Positions 10,151 to 21,886 of a stretch of DNA of 41,500 bases are shown one piece after another. The stretch is taken from contig RPFO01000084.1 of assembly GCA_009746045.1 (NCBI GenBank), positions 1,986,816-2,028,315 of the forward strand, in the 5' to 3' direction. Origin of the DNA: Mesostigma viride. Lineage: Eukaryota > Streptophyta > Mesostigmatophyceae > Mesostigmatales > Mesostigmataceae. Numbering within the stretch: position 1 is the first letter of the stretch; each line of letters starts with the position of its first letter. Below the pieces are notes generated by a model, which was given only the letters and a program-made list of their open reading frames with translations, did no database searches and had not been told where the DNA came from. The position numbers were made by a program, and so were the translations under genes.

Positions 10151-10594
10151 ACACGCCGGTGCTGGGGAGCAGGTGACCGTCGATGCCGGTGGCGATGGCG
10201 GTGATGGCGGGGGCCGAGCAGGGGGCTGGGGCGCTGGCACGGCGGTATCCATGGGGGTCGCCGTCATTGGAGGAAGGTCCTGGCCGTTAATGAGCTTACG
10301 TAAGGCAGTGCACTGGGGCGATTAGGTCACATATTGCGTGATCGAGAGAAAGAATCTAGATCTATGCAGTTAATCACTACGTCATTAATGAACAAAAAAA
10401 CCCAGACAGTGGCAGGTTTATATCTCGACGTAGCTCCTGCCACCTGGCCAAGAGAAACTGGCCAAAGCTTTGGCCACGACCAATCCGGATCAGGCCGCAC
10501 CGGCCGGCCTCAAAAGGTATGTAACGTGAACCCTATAATAATCTATAGCTATAGCGGCTACCATTTCATCTCACTATATATAGTGAGATTATAA
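10151..10594. other. Non-coding stretch with perfect palindrome
   Basis: No gene seen. A 22-bp perfect palindrome centred on ACTATATATAGT occupies 10,568-10,589. Just upstream, a run of TGGCCA-type short inverted motifs lies at 10,440-10,505. Confidence 0.5.
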
Positions 10595-11230
10595 AGAATC
10601 GGTTTTCAGTTCTCTGAATATAGTTAACGCATGCGGGAAAGATATGTAGGGCCGCTATGCCCTGGCCTGCATGTGGAAGGCTGTCTGCGACATGGGCTGA
10701 CTACTAATTCGATCTGTACAAAGGGTTTCATGTTCACCTGAATTTTCCTTGGATGACCCGGTTGTTTAGAAGGGTCGGTGGCTATTAACTAGATGTCCGA
10801 GAAAATTAATTGTAGGTTTTATACCACTTACTTGCAAAGATTCGTATTTGATTGCACCAGCTGAGGTTACATAGCTGGGGACCTGTAGGGTCGGCTGGTT
10901 GCTTAACGAATCTTTGACTGATTTGGGTTCTTTAGTGAGTCGTGATTAATTATTGTATAGTGGATTCGGACCGGCCCAAGGGATCGATGGGCGAGTTTTA
11001 TGTTTGTCAGTCTTGGGAATTACCTTGTACAACTACCTGTACGGTTGACGCACTAGCCTGGGGGTACGTGCGTGGCCACGTTGTTTGTAGTGGCGTTTTC
11101 AGCACTGTTCAGGCCGGCGTGTGACGCATCATTGCCGGTGTTACTTAATTTAAGATGATGTCAGCTTGTGTGTCGCCGGACCATGCCTTAAGCAAGCTAG
11201 GGAGGCAGTGATCCGCAATTGTTTCTTTCA
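10595..11230 (+). repeat. Dispersed repeat family 'PQR', longest contiguous copy (Q and R parts)
   Basis: The first half (10,595-10,885) matches 27,480-27,735, both containing GGCTGTCTGCGACATGGGCT. The second half (10,886-11,230) matches 33,361-33,700, both containing GGTTGCTTAACGAATC. Here the two halves are contiguous; in the other copy they are separated by about 5.6 kb that contains DIRS copy 1. Sequence identity is high with small indels. No protein was recognised. Confidence 0.8.
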
Positions 11231-11644
11231 CAATGGCGGCAATGGCCGCCTGTGCAAAATTGCACATTCTAGCGCGGGTTGCATCCAGTGTCTTGTAGCC
11301 GAGGCAGATGGTGGCACAAGCGGCCTAAGTTGTCCGACCAAGCATAGTAGAGTTGGTCGTGCAACGGAAAGAAAATTTAAATTTACCCCCATGTCGTTTT
11401 CCCCGGCTGCGGGTCTTTTTCACATGGGCGAAGGATGGGGCGCTACTTCGGCGGTTTGACCAGCTTCAGCGGAGCTGTTCATAAGTTTCTAAAACAGCTC
11501 TAGTGTCACATCGCAGGCTTGCCACCTTGCGATGGTGCGTGGGACGTGACCTGGACTCCAAAGGTCCCGAACCAGGTTCCTGTCAGCGACGGCGTGTTTT
11601 TTTCATAAATTATTTTTTGTGGTGGCAGGTCCGTTGTCCAGCTG
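11231..11644. other. No recognisable feature
   Basis: No gene seen. This is unique-looking sequence up to the left end of the CACTA element. Confidence 0.4.
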
Positions 11645-11658
11645 CACTAGGAAGTCGG
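11645..11658 (+). repeat. CACTA left terminal inverted repeat
   Basis: CACTAGGAAGTCGG, a perfect inverted match to 26,917-26,930. After this the two ends diverge in exact sequence but keep the same kind of subterminal repeat. Confidence 0.85.
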
Positions 11659-11668
11659 CGGAAATTCG

Positions 11669-11974
11669 CACTGAGATTTCTTGAGATTGTCCTGAGTTTT
11701 TTTGAGATTTATCTACACCCATCTTGAGATTTCCTGAGATATCTTGAGAATGTCTTGAGAATGTCTTGAGATTGATCTTGAGTTTTCCTGAGATTGTCTT
11801 GAGATTGTCTTGATATTTCGTACTGAGAAAATCTGGTAAGTGCGCAAGTCTCGGGTCCTGAGATTTCTGGTGAAAAAAATCTCAAGATTTTCAACCGAAA
11901 AACTCAGGTCTTGAGATTTTGACTTTGTAGTGAAAATCTCAGGACAAAAAAACGAGTAGAATCTCAAGAAAATC
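11669..11974. repeat. CACTA left subterminal repeats
   Basis: Dense, degenerate copies of a TCTTGAGATT / TCCTGAGATT unit run on the plus strand to about 11,870, then continue in inverted orientation (AAATCTCAAGATTTT). The right end at 26,559-26,915 has the same units. In CACTA elements such arrays are transposase-binding sites; here that role is inferred. Confidence 0.75.
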
Positions 11975-12526
11975 AAGAGCATGCACAGGCGAATTCTCCA
12001 GCCATTCTGGGACAAAATAATGGTGTTATCAGGGACCGTCAGAAGTACAACAATGCAAGATGATTACAACAGGCGCATGACTCGCAATCAGTGCATTTAT
12101 TACATCGATAAATATCATGTTACAGCTTGCATACATCATCCACAGGCAACATGCTGTCAACTGACAGTCGTAGTCATGTCTTGCTGAAAGGGCAAAACTG
12201 ATTCATTCTTGGAATCAGGGAAGTTTGTGTACATCTTCACACAATTCTTCACGAGAAGAGTTCTCATGCCTCTCCCATACTGTTCAGAGTCCGCATGTTT
12301 CGTTCTATGTTTTCCTGCACAAAGGAGCACAATTAAGAAGGACAAAGCAGCAAGGCAGGGCCAGAATCAGAAAGGCTGCAGGATGTGCAAATGTACACCA
12401 AATCCAAAATGACGAGACAGTAAAAAATCGCGCTCGTACACGAGACAAATGCTGTTTAGTGCAAAAAAATGGAATCCTGTGCACCCTGATCGTGAAAACT
12501 TACAGCTATTCCAAAACTGGCTGGAC

Positions 12527-15500
12527 TCAGTTTGATGCCATGCCTTCTGCCTTCTGGCCATACAGCGGCTCGCAGTGTTTTGCTTGTGCCGCGCTGTCCG
12601 GGGTATTTTCCTGCGCGCAAACAGCAGAGAGTTTGGACCATTGGGTTGCGCAAGTAGTCAGAAAAAGAATACACAACAAAACCGCAATGCAAACTAATTT
12701 ATGGTAGGTCTTCTTTATACATAACAAATGTAGACAATATATAACATAGATAAACTCAGAGGCATCCACAATTATAAAGCTAGATGGTAACATTTCTGTC
12801 CATATCTGAGTAGCTGTGGAACTTACACATGGGATTGGTAGGCTTGAGCAGGATTCTGTCGGTGCAGATCTCTCCGCTTGTTTGTTGATGATGGCGTTCT
12901 TCTCAGCGAGCTCCTCTTGCATTTTTTTCAACTGCAACATCATGTTGGCAAGCACGGATTCCACCGATGACTCTGGTCCTCCCGTGGAGGGTGGCAGTGG
13001 GGCCAGAGGGGCTGGCGCGGCCGTGGAGGGTGGCAGTGGGGCCAGAGGGGCTGGCACGGCCGTGGAGGGTGGCAGTGGGGCCAGAGGGGCTGGCACGGCC
13101 GTGGAGGGTGGCAGTGGGGCCAGAGGGGCTGGCACGGCCGGGGGGGAAGGCACTTGACTCGTGTTTGTTTCTTCTGCCTTTCCAGGCAGGTCATTCACCG
13201 TAACATTGCCCAACATCACCCATGAGAGCTCGCCAGACCCCTCCTCACCATAGTGCAATTTCCTCAGATCAAAGCAATACCTTGATTCTGGCTCATCCCC
13301 GTTAGGAAACGCAAGCGTCCACGGGGACTTGTTCCGTGGCTTGACCATAGCAATGCGGCCTACATCCCACACCAACTCATCCCCCAATCTCAGCAGCTTG
13401 CGCGCCTTCAGTAACCACTTTTGAGCTATGATGGTGCCAACCGGTACGGTGGTCGCTGTCACCTCTGTTGGAAGAGGCAACACGGTGGCCTGAGGGAGCA
13501 CCTGCTTGATGTAGTGCATCAACCCCAGATCTGAAGGTGGTGGGCACTGAGCACGTGTCTTACTAGGTGCTGTTGGCGGCTTTGGAAGGATGGCAATGTT
13601 CTCTTCTAGAGGCTGCGGCACGACTGGATCCTTTGTTGCAGATGGGGACTTGGTCTCTGTTGATCCGCGCCGGGCCTTGGAAACTTTCGCTGGTGTCATG
13701 CCCTTCCTCTTTGAAGAAGCCTGCGAAGGCACTGCACACATCAATTGCAAAAGAGAGACTTTGTTGGGATCATATAAACAAACAGGGAATGCATTTACAA
13801 ATGGGAAACGGGGAAGCTGCTGGTGAATGGGGGTTATGTATGCTATGGTGGCAAACGAACATAGCAAGGTCTTAATAAGGTTGAGCGAAAAGAAGATTAG
13901 AGTGCATCGTCAGTGCAGAAACTGAGATACTTGCTAAGTAAAATACAGGTATGCCAATGCAAAAAGAGACAAGAATAAAACAACCCAGATTGGAAGTGAT
14001 CTGATATTACTTACAGGGAATGGCCTGCTGCACGGGCGAAGTAGAGCTGACCACCGGAAACAGCGTCACAGGTTCATCACCAGCAGCCCCCGGAGTGGGC
14101 TGGGGCAGGGCCTTTGAATTGATACATGGAGACTCGCATGCGAGCAGAAGCGATAAATTCTTCGAATAGTGGGGCTTCACATTTGGACCTGGTTCAGGTG
14201 CCAGGATGGGCACCAGCACCGGTGTCACTGTGCCAGCCAGGTCCACGGCTGGATGAAAAAGGAAAGACACATGCAATTAAAGAAGTCAAAAGTCAGCTTG
14301 AATGAAACACAAAGAAAACCAATATACACAAAAAAACGTGTGGGACTTCATAAAGATAATAATGCACAAAGTTGAAGGGTAAATACAGGCAAATTGATAC
14401 GTTGTAAGTTTCCATGAAGCAACAGTAAGGCCCGTACACCAAAGGGGAAAAAAAGGGAACTTACGTGCCACCACGGGGGCAGATGGACAGCCTGGCATGG
14501 GTGGTGGTGGCATGGCCACGAGAGCTTTTGAAGGAGCGGCGCTCATCTGCTGGTCGAACTGCGCGTTGATAGCGTCGATTTGGGCCTGCATTTGGGCCTG
14601 CAAAGCTGCAATCTTGGCGGCCCTTTCAGCCTCGAGGCTGGCAGGCAGCTGCATGGTCCCGGCGGTGACTGCAGCAGGCTTGGCTTTTGCTGTCGACTTG
14701 CCGGTTGCAGTTTTCTTTGCTTTTTGGACGCCCAGCTGTGGTGTTCACCATGAAGAACAAAGCACAGCATCCGAAGGAACATAATAATGCACTCGATCAG
14801 AAAACTATCGATGGCGAGTAGAAAGTACGGTTGCACTACAGATTGCTGACTGCACTCCGAGTGCAACGACAAGAACTGTGCCTGGCAAGCCAAAAAAAAA
14901 AATTTCCCCTCGCGGGGGGCGCTGGAAAACGGCAAAGGCAAAGCGGAGCCCGCCGCCTTTGGGCTTGCCAGGCGCTGTAGCGTTTCTCATACAGATTTCT
15001 CAAAACAGGGCAGCAATAAGATGATTTGCATCCCCAAGGAGGAAGGGAAGAACAACACGACGTCATACACAACGGATGCATACCAAGACACGGCAGTTCA
15101 TGAGTATTCTTTTTTTAGTTACCTGTATGGGCTGGTTGGTTACGCAGGCAAGCGGGGCACGTTGCTGTTCAGTCTTAGCCACTCTGTTGGCAGCTCTCTT
15201 TGCCGCTAGCTGCGCCTCGTGCTTTCGGGTGTATAGACGCTTCGCTAGCTCCCTTGCAACCAAGGCTTCAGTCGGTTGCAATGTAGGAGGATCGGGGAGA
15301 GATGGCTTCACTGCTCCATCCGCCGCTGTCGGTCCGTTCAGGACTTCATTCAGTTTCCTGCTGCTCTCCGCCGCAACGGCTGCAGAGTAAATGGCCCTTG
15401 CATCATTTAACTCGTCCTGGGCCAGTAGAGGTAAGAAGTCAGAACAAATCGCCTTGATCCGACCTTGGACCTGCCTCAGCAGTTCTTGATCTTGGTCCTT

Positions 15501-15665
15501 CTTTGCTACACCCTCCAGTAACCACTCCTTGGATTGGGCCGCGGTAACTTCCCGCAGAGTCCTCAACCTATTTTCGGCTGTGACATTCGTGATTGGGTGG
15601 TCTTCGATGGACCGCGTACCACGAAACTTCGCCCACTTCACATCATCGGCGGTGATCCCCACCAT
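12527..15665 (-). CDS. CACTA accessory gene, five exons; unrecognised proline-rich coiled-coil protein
   Basis: I place exons at 15665-15123, 14735-14465, 14248-14015, 13731-12827 and 12610-12527, all with GT-AG borders and matching phases. Together they give one frame of about 678 residues starting MVGITADDVKWAKFRG. Exon 2 holds a coiled-coil-like stretch (AAKIAALQAQMQAQIDAINA). Exon 4 holds a compact segment ending WTLAFPNGDEPESRYCFDL that resembles a small Tudor- or SH3-like barrel. It also has four 13-residue repeats (PAPLAPLPPSTAV) and a second coiled coil (LQLKKMQEELAEKNAIINK). It diverges from the transposase gene across about 820 bp. By position it may be a TnpA-like DNA-binding partner. 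I recognise no family and that role is inference. Confidence 0.7.
12981..13137 (-). repeat. 39-bp coding minisatellite, four units
   Basis: Four near-perfect copies of a 39-bp unit (plus strand GTGGAGGGTGGCAGTGGGGC...) encode the 13-residue proline/alanine repeats of the accessory protein. The unit keeps the frame, so copy number could vary without breaking the gene. Confidence 0.85.
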
Positions 15666-16487
15666 TCTTCCCCACTACCAAACCACCCCCAGCCGACATT
15701 AACGCGTTTGCGTGCTCCATCCTTGGCGCCGTTGTCAATTCTTAATGACAAGGCGCAAGTTTTGAATTCGCACAACGGCACTGTGCTAATTGCGGATGTC
15801 AATTTTGCGCGGCAAAAAGGAACTCCGTCCGATCTTGGCACATCTACCGTCAATCATCTCTCCCGGCGGAAGTCGACAGGATCTTACTTTAGGAGCGAAT
15901 CCTGCTGATCTGAACGCCATGGCGCAAAGTATCGGATTCGGGGGAATCGGTATATTTAGTATCCAATTATAAACCAGAGAGGTGAAATAAGAAATAAGTA
16001 TCACCGAATCCTGAATGAAGGTGGTCACACACTGGTGTGACGTTGACAGGCTAAGGGGCTAATAAGGCGCAAAGTATCGGATTCGGGCCTCTCACTGCCA
16101 TGGTTAACGGTGCAAAGTTGACATCATGTTCGAGTAGGATTGAATCCGCATCAAGAAGCTGCGGTTACATAGATTACCCGGCAAATTTGACTGTTAACAT
16201 AACTGACGCATAGCTAGCCGCGGGAATGGCCCACGCGGTCCGTTGGCTAGCTCGACAGTCAGACGCGGTCGGTGCCCCTTCGTTCCTTTGCGTTTTAGGC
16301 ATGCAAGGACACAGCCGGGGGCCACGAAAACACCTCGTTGCTGCCGCCATGGTAGCCATGGCGGCAGCAACGGGGAGGGCCCGCGGCAAGGCGGCCGCGG
16401 GCCGTCCCCGTTGCTGCCGCCACCATTGGTTGTTTAGCGATTTTCAACCATGGAGGAACAAGGCCTTGACGACTTCCTCATGGAGGG
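15666..16487. promoter_or_regulatory. Shared upstream region of the two divergent CACTA genes
   Basis: About 820 bp separate the two start codons. It holds a 22-bp direct repeat (GGCGCAAAGTATCGGATTCG + GG) at 15,921-15,942 and 16,067-16,088, and two strong inverted repeats at 16,336-16,411. Divergent transcription is inferred from gene orientation. No classical TATA box was assigned. Confidence 0.5.
16336..16411. repeat. Back-to-back hairpins upstream of the transposase
   Basis: A 17-bp perfect inverted repeat with a 3-base loop (16,336-16,352 / 16,356-16,372; arm CGTTGCTGCCGCCATGG) is followed at once by a second, 16,370-16,386 / 16,395-16,411, with 16 of 17 bases paired. A further copy of GTTGCTGCCGCC at 16,410 could pair with the first arm instead. 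It lies about 80-150 bases before the transposase start and could form a cruciform or an mRNA leader structure. Confidence 0.8.
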
Positions 16488-19400
16488 ATGGGCGATGAGT
16501 ACCGAACTGGGCCTGAGGCAGCTATGGAATTCGCCCGGAATTTCGATGCTGCTGCAAACAGAGTACATTTGGAGACGCCTTTATACCCAGGATCTAACGT
16601 TCCAGCTGTTGTGGCGGCCCTACAATTGCTAACGCAATGGGGCCAAGGAGGTGTACTCGGAAGTTCGCGGACGCACAGCTGGCCCTTTTTAGTTCTCTCC
16701 TACCACCTGGCAATGTCTTGCCGGCTTCTGTTGAGGCGGCTAGACGCCTGTTGCGAGACTTGGGCTTGACGTATAAAGTATACGATGCGTGCAAGTGTGA
16801 CGATTATGTTTACAAAGATAAGGATCTCCAGCAGTGCCCAAAGTGCGCCGAACCTCGTTATGAGATATACACAGACACAGACGGCATGGTGATTAATACG
16901 AGGAAGCCCTATCGGCAAGTCAGAGTTTTTTCTTTGCTGGACAGGGTTCGGGGCTGGTTCAGAATGGAGAAGATGTCAATGGCACTGAGGTATGCAGGAG
17001 AGAAAGAAAACAAGGATGCAGATTCGCCGACGCGGACTGTCGACGGAGTCAAAGGTTCGTAATCCATAGCCTCTACATCTGGCCATTGCTTGTTTTTTTT
17101 TTATCTTTGCTTGCCGATAGAGTTACACAACGCCGCGTTACTTTGGTATGTAGAGCTAGAACGTTAGTAACCCTGAATCTTGCTATTGAATCTTGCCTGG
17201 CAAGGTCAGTGTCGTGTTAAGTGATGTATCTGTATTTCTTACCGTTGCTTCAATGCATTCTCTGTGGTTTGTTCTTTCCTTGCCTGTTTCTTTTTGCAGA
17301 CTGTCCGGCTGTACAACATGTAAAAAATCTTTACCCGCAGTTTCGTACTGAGCTGCGTAATCTTATATTCGGGATGGCGGTTGACGGAGTGTGTCCGCGT
17401 AGCTTTATGGGAAACTATTCTTGCTGGCCAGCTTTTATGGCTTGCTACAATTTACCTGAGTGGGTATTTGTCAACAAGAACTTCTCACCTATGGTTCTGC
17501 TGATAAGTGCCGCCAAGGGCAAGGCTCCAAAAAGAATGCAGGTGTACTGGGAGTTGGCGGTTGATGAGCTTGTGGCGATGTGGAATGGTTTTTATGTATG
17601 CGACATCGTGGATGACCAGGGCGGCCAGTTACAACCTGTGCGCCTGCAGGCGCTCCTACTGTGGGTAATCCACGACTACCCAGCTTTTGCAAAGTCACTA
17701 AACATCCCAGATGCTGGATACTGCGGCTGCATGTTACATGGGCCAGAATGGGAAGCAACTTTTTTTTCCAATGGGAAGCTTGTGTACTTAGGGCACTCTA
17801 CGCTTTTGAAGGAAGGTGACCCTGCGCGACCATCCGGGACTGGAGCTGCCCCTCCAGAAATGGATTATGATGGGTACCTGAAATATTGTCGGGAAGAGTT
17901 GGGGGTGCAACCTGAAATATTCGGCAAGCTGCCGTACTGGACCAAGCTGTTAATTCGACATCTGGTGGATGAATTTCACCTTGGCCCGAACTGCCTGCTC
18001 CGGATCGTCAACTGCACCAGCGGTAAGTAGCACGCGACAGTGTTCTTTTTTTTTCTAGTGTGCAGTTTGTAAACTTTGTCATATGCAAGGGACAAATTTT
18101 TGTTACATACTTGTTGATTGATTATTGATTGTGCGTTTCGTTGATATTGTGTTGTCCTTTGTGGCCTTTTTTATTATGTGCAGGGAAAGCTCATACCCTG
18201 CTGTTCGAGCAAGGCTGCAACAACTGGGCCTTAATCAGGAGCTCTGGGTTACCACGGAAGAGGTGGAGAAAGTGGCGAAGAACGGTGTCCGGACAATAAG
18301 CATTAAAAAAAACTCTCGACATCCACCATGTCAACTCACGTCGGAGGAGAAAGCGGCCACCCGTGGTATGTCTGTGGATGTGTATATGCTTTTTTATTGG
18401 AATTGGTTTGGATGTTGTTTGTTGGTATTTTATATAAAGTGTTTCATGTTGTCATCTGCCAAGATTGCTTAATTGCTGTGTTGGTCCATAGATCCCATGA
18501 CGTAGTCCACTGTCATTAGAGATTTCTGTGTACCACATCATCAAACCAAGTGCCCTTGTTAGGGTAAACATGTTGCTTGTAAGACTTCCTTTCATTTTTT
18601 CAATAACTATTTATGGGGTTAGTGTCAGGATTTGCCGGAGCATTTGGGCTGACAGTGTTTGGCCACTCTGAGAATTCGCCTCTGACATAATTTTCTAATC
18701 AAATTGTCAATGTGATCGTTTACATCTGTGTATCATACCATGTTTCTGTTGAATGCAGAGGTGGAAAAGGCGTTCGACCGCCTCCCAGACTATGTGCCTG
18801 GGCGGTACCACGGACTAGCCGCTGACGGGAAAAGCGATGAGACGATGAAAACAAGTGACAAGAACAAGTACTGTGCTTGTTGTTGCCGGTCGTGTTGCGC
18901 AATCGTTTGCATCCGGATGCCCGCGCGGCATTTGTCCAGCTGTCTGTGGCCTTTAATGCTGTATTTTCAGCAAGGTGTCTCACTCAATCGCAGTTAGTCG
19001 AAGTGGGCGAAATGATGGTGCGTGCGGTGGTAGCATTAGAGTGTGTTATGCCAGCGTCAGAAATGTCAAGATCAGTCCATGCTGCATCTCACTTGGCGGA
19101 ACAGATCCGGTATGCTGGCCTGCCTGATGGCAGGAGCATGACATGGGGTGAGCGCCAGATGGCGGTGATTACTTCTGGGCCATTGTCAAACAAGAACGTG
19201 GAATGCTCCATGGGAAACTTCTTCATGGACTTCGAGGCATTAAACATCCTGAGCTACTTCACGCGCCAGACTGTGTGGGTAAGTTTTTTAAACAAACTTC
19301 GTGTTTGCTTGGCTGCATGCACATTTCCCATGTTTCAGCGAGTGTTTCTAGCAGGTTAAGTGTATGCAAAACATGTACTTACGTTCTTTTTTTTCTATTT

Positions 19401-20372
19401 GGTTCATGTGTTTTTTTTTTCAGGGTCAAGGCTTCCCGTCTGTGTGGGACATTCTGGAAACTGATCCGTCCAAGTGTATTCTGCCGAGCAAGCGCTTTCG
19501 TCAACAAGCATATACTCTCTCTGAGGTCGAGCAGCTTGAGGCCTTACAACTGATGCTGGAATTTGCACTTCAGCATGCAACATACGAGCCCGGATATGGA
19601 ATTGAATTCTGGTGAGTTTCTTGTAGAAACCGATGCTACATTTGTACACCCTCGCATTGGTAATTTTAATTCAGTTCAGCCGAAAGGAGGGTGTAATCTT
19701 GCAACGCATGTACATAGGATTATCATATGTTTCCTGCATTCTTCTGATTTGCTTACTCGTGCTTAATGTGGTTGATTTTCTAGATTTCACAGTGACATTC
19801 TTATGTCCTTGTCTACACGCAATATCTGGTTGTGCATGCAATGATGAAGATGCTTTTTTTCACTATGTTGATAATTGTATGAAGTGGGACAACTATGTTT
19901 AATTGTATGTTTAATTGATTTTGCAATGTGATGTACGTTATTCGCCTTTGTCACTTGCAGGCGTCGGCTCGTTCACGTTGGCAACCTGGCGTGGTTGAAG
20001 CAATGGATCACGCAAAACCAGGAGCCACGCCTCCCCACGATGATTACGGCGGCGGTGTGTGGCATGGAGCCTGCTTGTGACGAGCATGACTCAATCCACA
20101 TCAATGGCAGCAATTACCGAACTGCAGTCGCCGACCTTCGACAAACTGTTCGCCATCGCAACGCTGGAGTAATGGTTTATGGTAAAGAGGGGGTTAGGTA
20201 TGGCCGCATCACACACATTCTGCATAGTTTCCTCCGTGCCCCGACGGAAGGATGGAGTAGGCAAGTTCTTTTAAAGGTCGCTCTGTTTGATGCCGGTTCT
20301 GTGAAAGAGCTCCCTTTAGAGGGTTTGACGCTTATACCTTTAGGGGAGCGAGCGCCCAAGCAGGATGCTTTA
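16488..20372 (+). pseudogene. CACTA transposase, tnp2 type (Transposase_21-like), multi-exon, interrupted
   Basis: Exons are 16488-17054, 17300-18022, 18184-18365, 18759-19278, 19424-19611 and 19961-20372. The last resumes at 25,693-25,806 after the nested transposon. Family marks in order: LETPLYPGSNVP, RLLRDLGLTYKVYDACKCDD, a CPKCAEPRYE zinc motif, IFGMAVDGVCPRSFMGNYSC (first catalytic Asp), ACYNLPEWVF, ALLLWVIHDYPAF (second Asp), then a DUF4218-like part with SHLAEQIRYA and GPLSNKNVECSMGN. It excises and inserts the CACTA element in the nucleus. Frame slips near 16,650 and 18,865 and a phase mismatch at the second intron mean it cannot be translated as read. Start at 16,488 is chosen because the same frame has a stop just upstream. 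Confidence 0.8.
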
Positions 20373-20397
20373 CAGGGGCAGCTCACGTAGGTGGGAC
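20373..20397 (+). repeat. Left terminal inverted repeat of the nested element
   Basis: 25 bases, starting CAGGGGCAGCTCACG and ending GTGGGAC, are perfectly inverted at 25,666-25,690. The chance stop codon TAG inside it ends the upstream transposase frame. Confidence 0.9.
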
Positions 20398-20620
20398 AGT
20401 GTTCCAACTCCGGTAGGTGGGACAAATTCAGCAAAGCGGGACATGTTCAGGTGTCCCACCTAACTGAAATTATGTCCCACCTTGTTGAATTTGGAAAAAC
20501 ATGGTGTCCCACCTACCGGCATTTGTGATACAGGTCTGTCTCACCTACCCGAACTTGAAGCTGTGTCCCACCTAACTGTATGTTTCTATGTGTCCCACCT
20601 TCCTGAATGTAGTGGCTACG
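20398..20620. repeat. Left subterminal TGTCCCACC repeats of the nested element
   Basis: At least eight copies of TGTCCCACC(T/A) or its complement, spaced about 20-45 bases, each often followed by CTGAATTT-like sequence. The same units recur at 25,437-25,665. They are probably binding sites for the element's own transposase (inference). Confidence 0.75.
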
Positions 20621-20844
20621 CACATATGGGCTCTATGTGTCATACTCCTACATATGTTATACATACATGTCCCTATTACTCCTATGGGGCATGCTACCTA
20701 TTCTGCACGTTTGCTCATGGCGTAGGGACACTTGATCTGTGTGCAACCGATAATACGCTGGAAATTAAATCAATCAAGTGCAAATATGGTAGTTCTTGCA
20801 GATTTGTATGACAACATTGTTATTGTTATATGGTGCATGGGGGT

Positions 20845-21049
20845 GGGGTTAGAACCCCCCACCCCCACCCCACTTCACCCCACTTCACCCCACTTCACCC
20901 CACTTCACCCCACTTCACCCCACTTCACCCCACTTCCCACCCCCACCCCCACCCCCACCCCACCCCCACCCCCACCCCCACCCCCACCCCCACCCCACCC
21001 CCACCCCCACCCCCACCCCACCCCCACCCCCACCCCCACCCCCACCATA
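20845..21049. repeat. C-rich microsatellite (CACCCC / CCCCACTTCA)
   Basis: A run of CCCCACTTCA units is followed by (CACCCC)n and (CCCCA)n without interruption to about 21,049. Low complexity, no gene. Apparent proline- or glycine-rich frames here are artefacts. Confidence 0.9.
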
Positions 21050-21886
21050 TAACAACAACATAACAACACCACGATAAGAAATGACATCGTGGTGCAGTCG
21101 CCACCGCCATCATCAAGGAGACAACCTGCGCAGGCCAGAAATCGGGAGAATTCGGGCAATCATGTACAAGACAACAGGCTCCAGGTCAGCCAAGCGCTCG
21201 TACGTGCGAAACTTGATGACTGGGTCTGCAATCGCCATAATCCAAGTGATGCACATGTACAACCACGTCATAACTCGGAAGCTTTGGATTAGGATCATAA
21301 AAGATTGACTCAAACAATTACCGTGCTAGCAAGATGTGGGCAAGAGAATGCATCCATGGTTGTTGTAATGGTGTAAAAAGGGTGCCAGATTTTCAAGTAA
21401 GGAATCATGAATAACCATGCCGCACCTCATGGCCATGCATATACATGGTGGCAAAAAATTTCACATCATCCACACGGCCATGTGTGTGCCTGCACGTGTA
21501 TGGTTGTGAAAATTGACAGCATTTTTATTATGCACACACCCATGTATGCATGATTGCCTATGACGTCCACGCAGGCATTAAAATTCACAAGGCCTCGCAT
21601 TCGATCGTGCTTGCAAAAAACTGTCCATCAACACAATACGCCTAGCCTGCAGCCTGCATGTAGTGCATGGTTGCACAAAACAGAACTACATGAACACAAT
21701 GAATGAATGCGCAAACTTTGTGCCCACACTTGGAATTACCCCAAACTGAACAACGCGGTTATAATGCACATGGCCTCACATTTACTCATGCGAAAACCCG
21801 AAAAGCATCAGCACAATGGCCATCATGGGGAACCCAGCAACGGGATTCGTGATTGGAAGGATTCTGAATCACGCACCTGTGTTCAG

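Noticed and set aside
20830-21159. Proline/threonine-histidine and glycine/valine-rich small ORFs
   Set aside because: They arise from the C-rich microsatellite.
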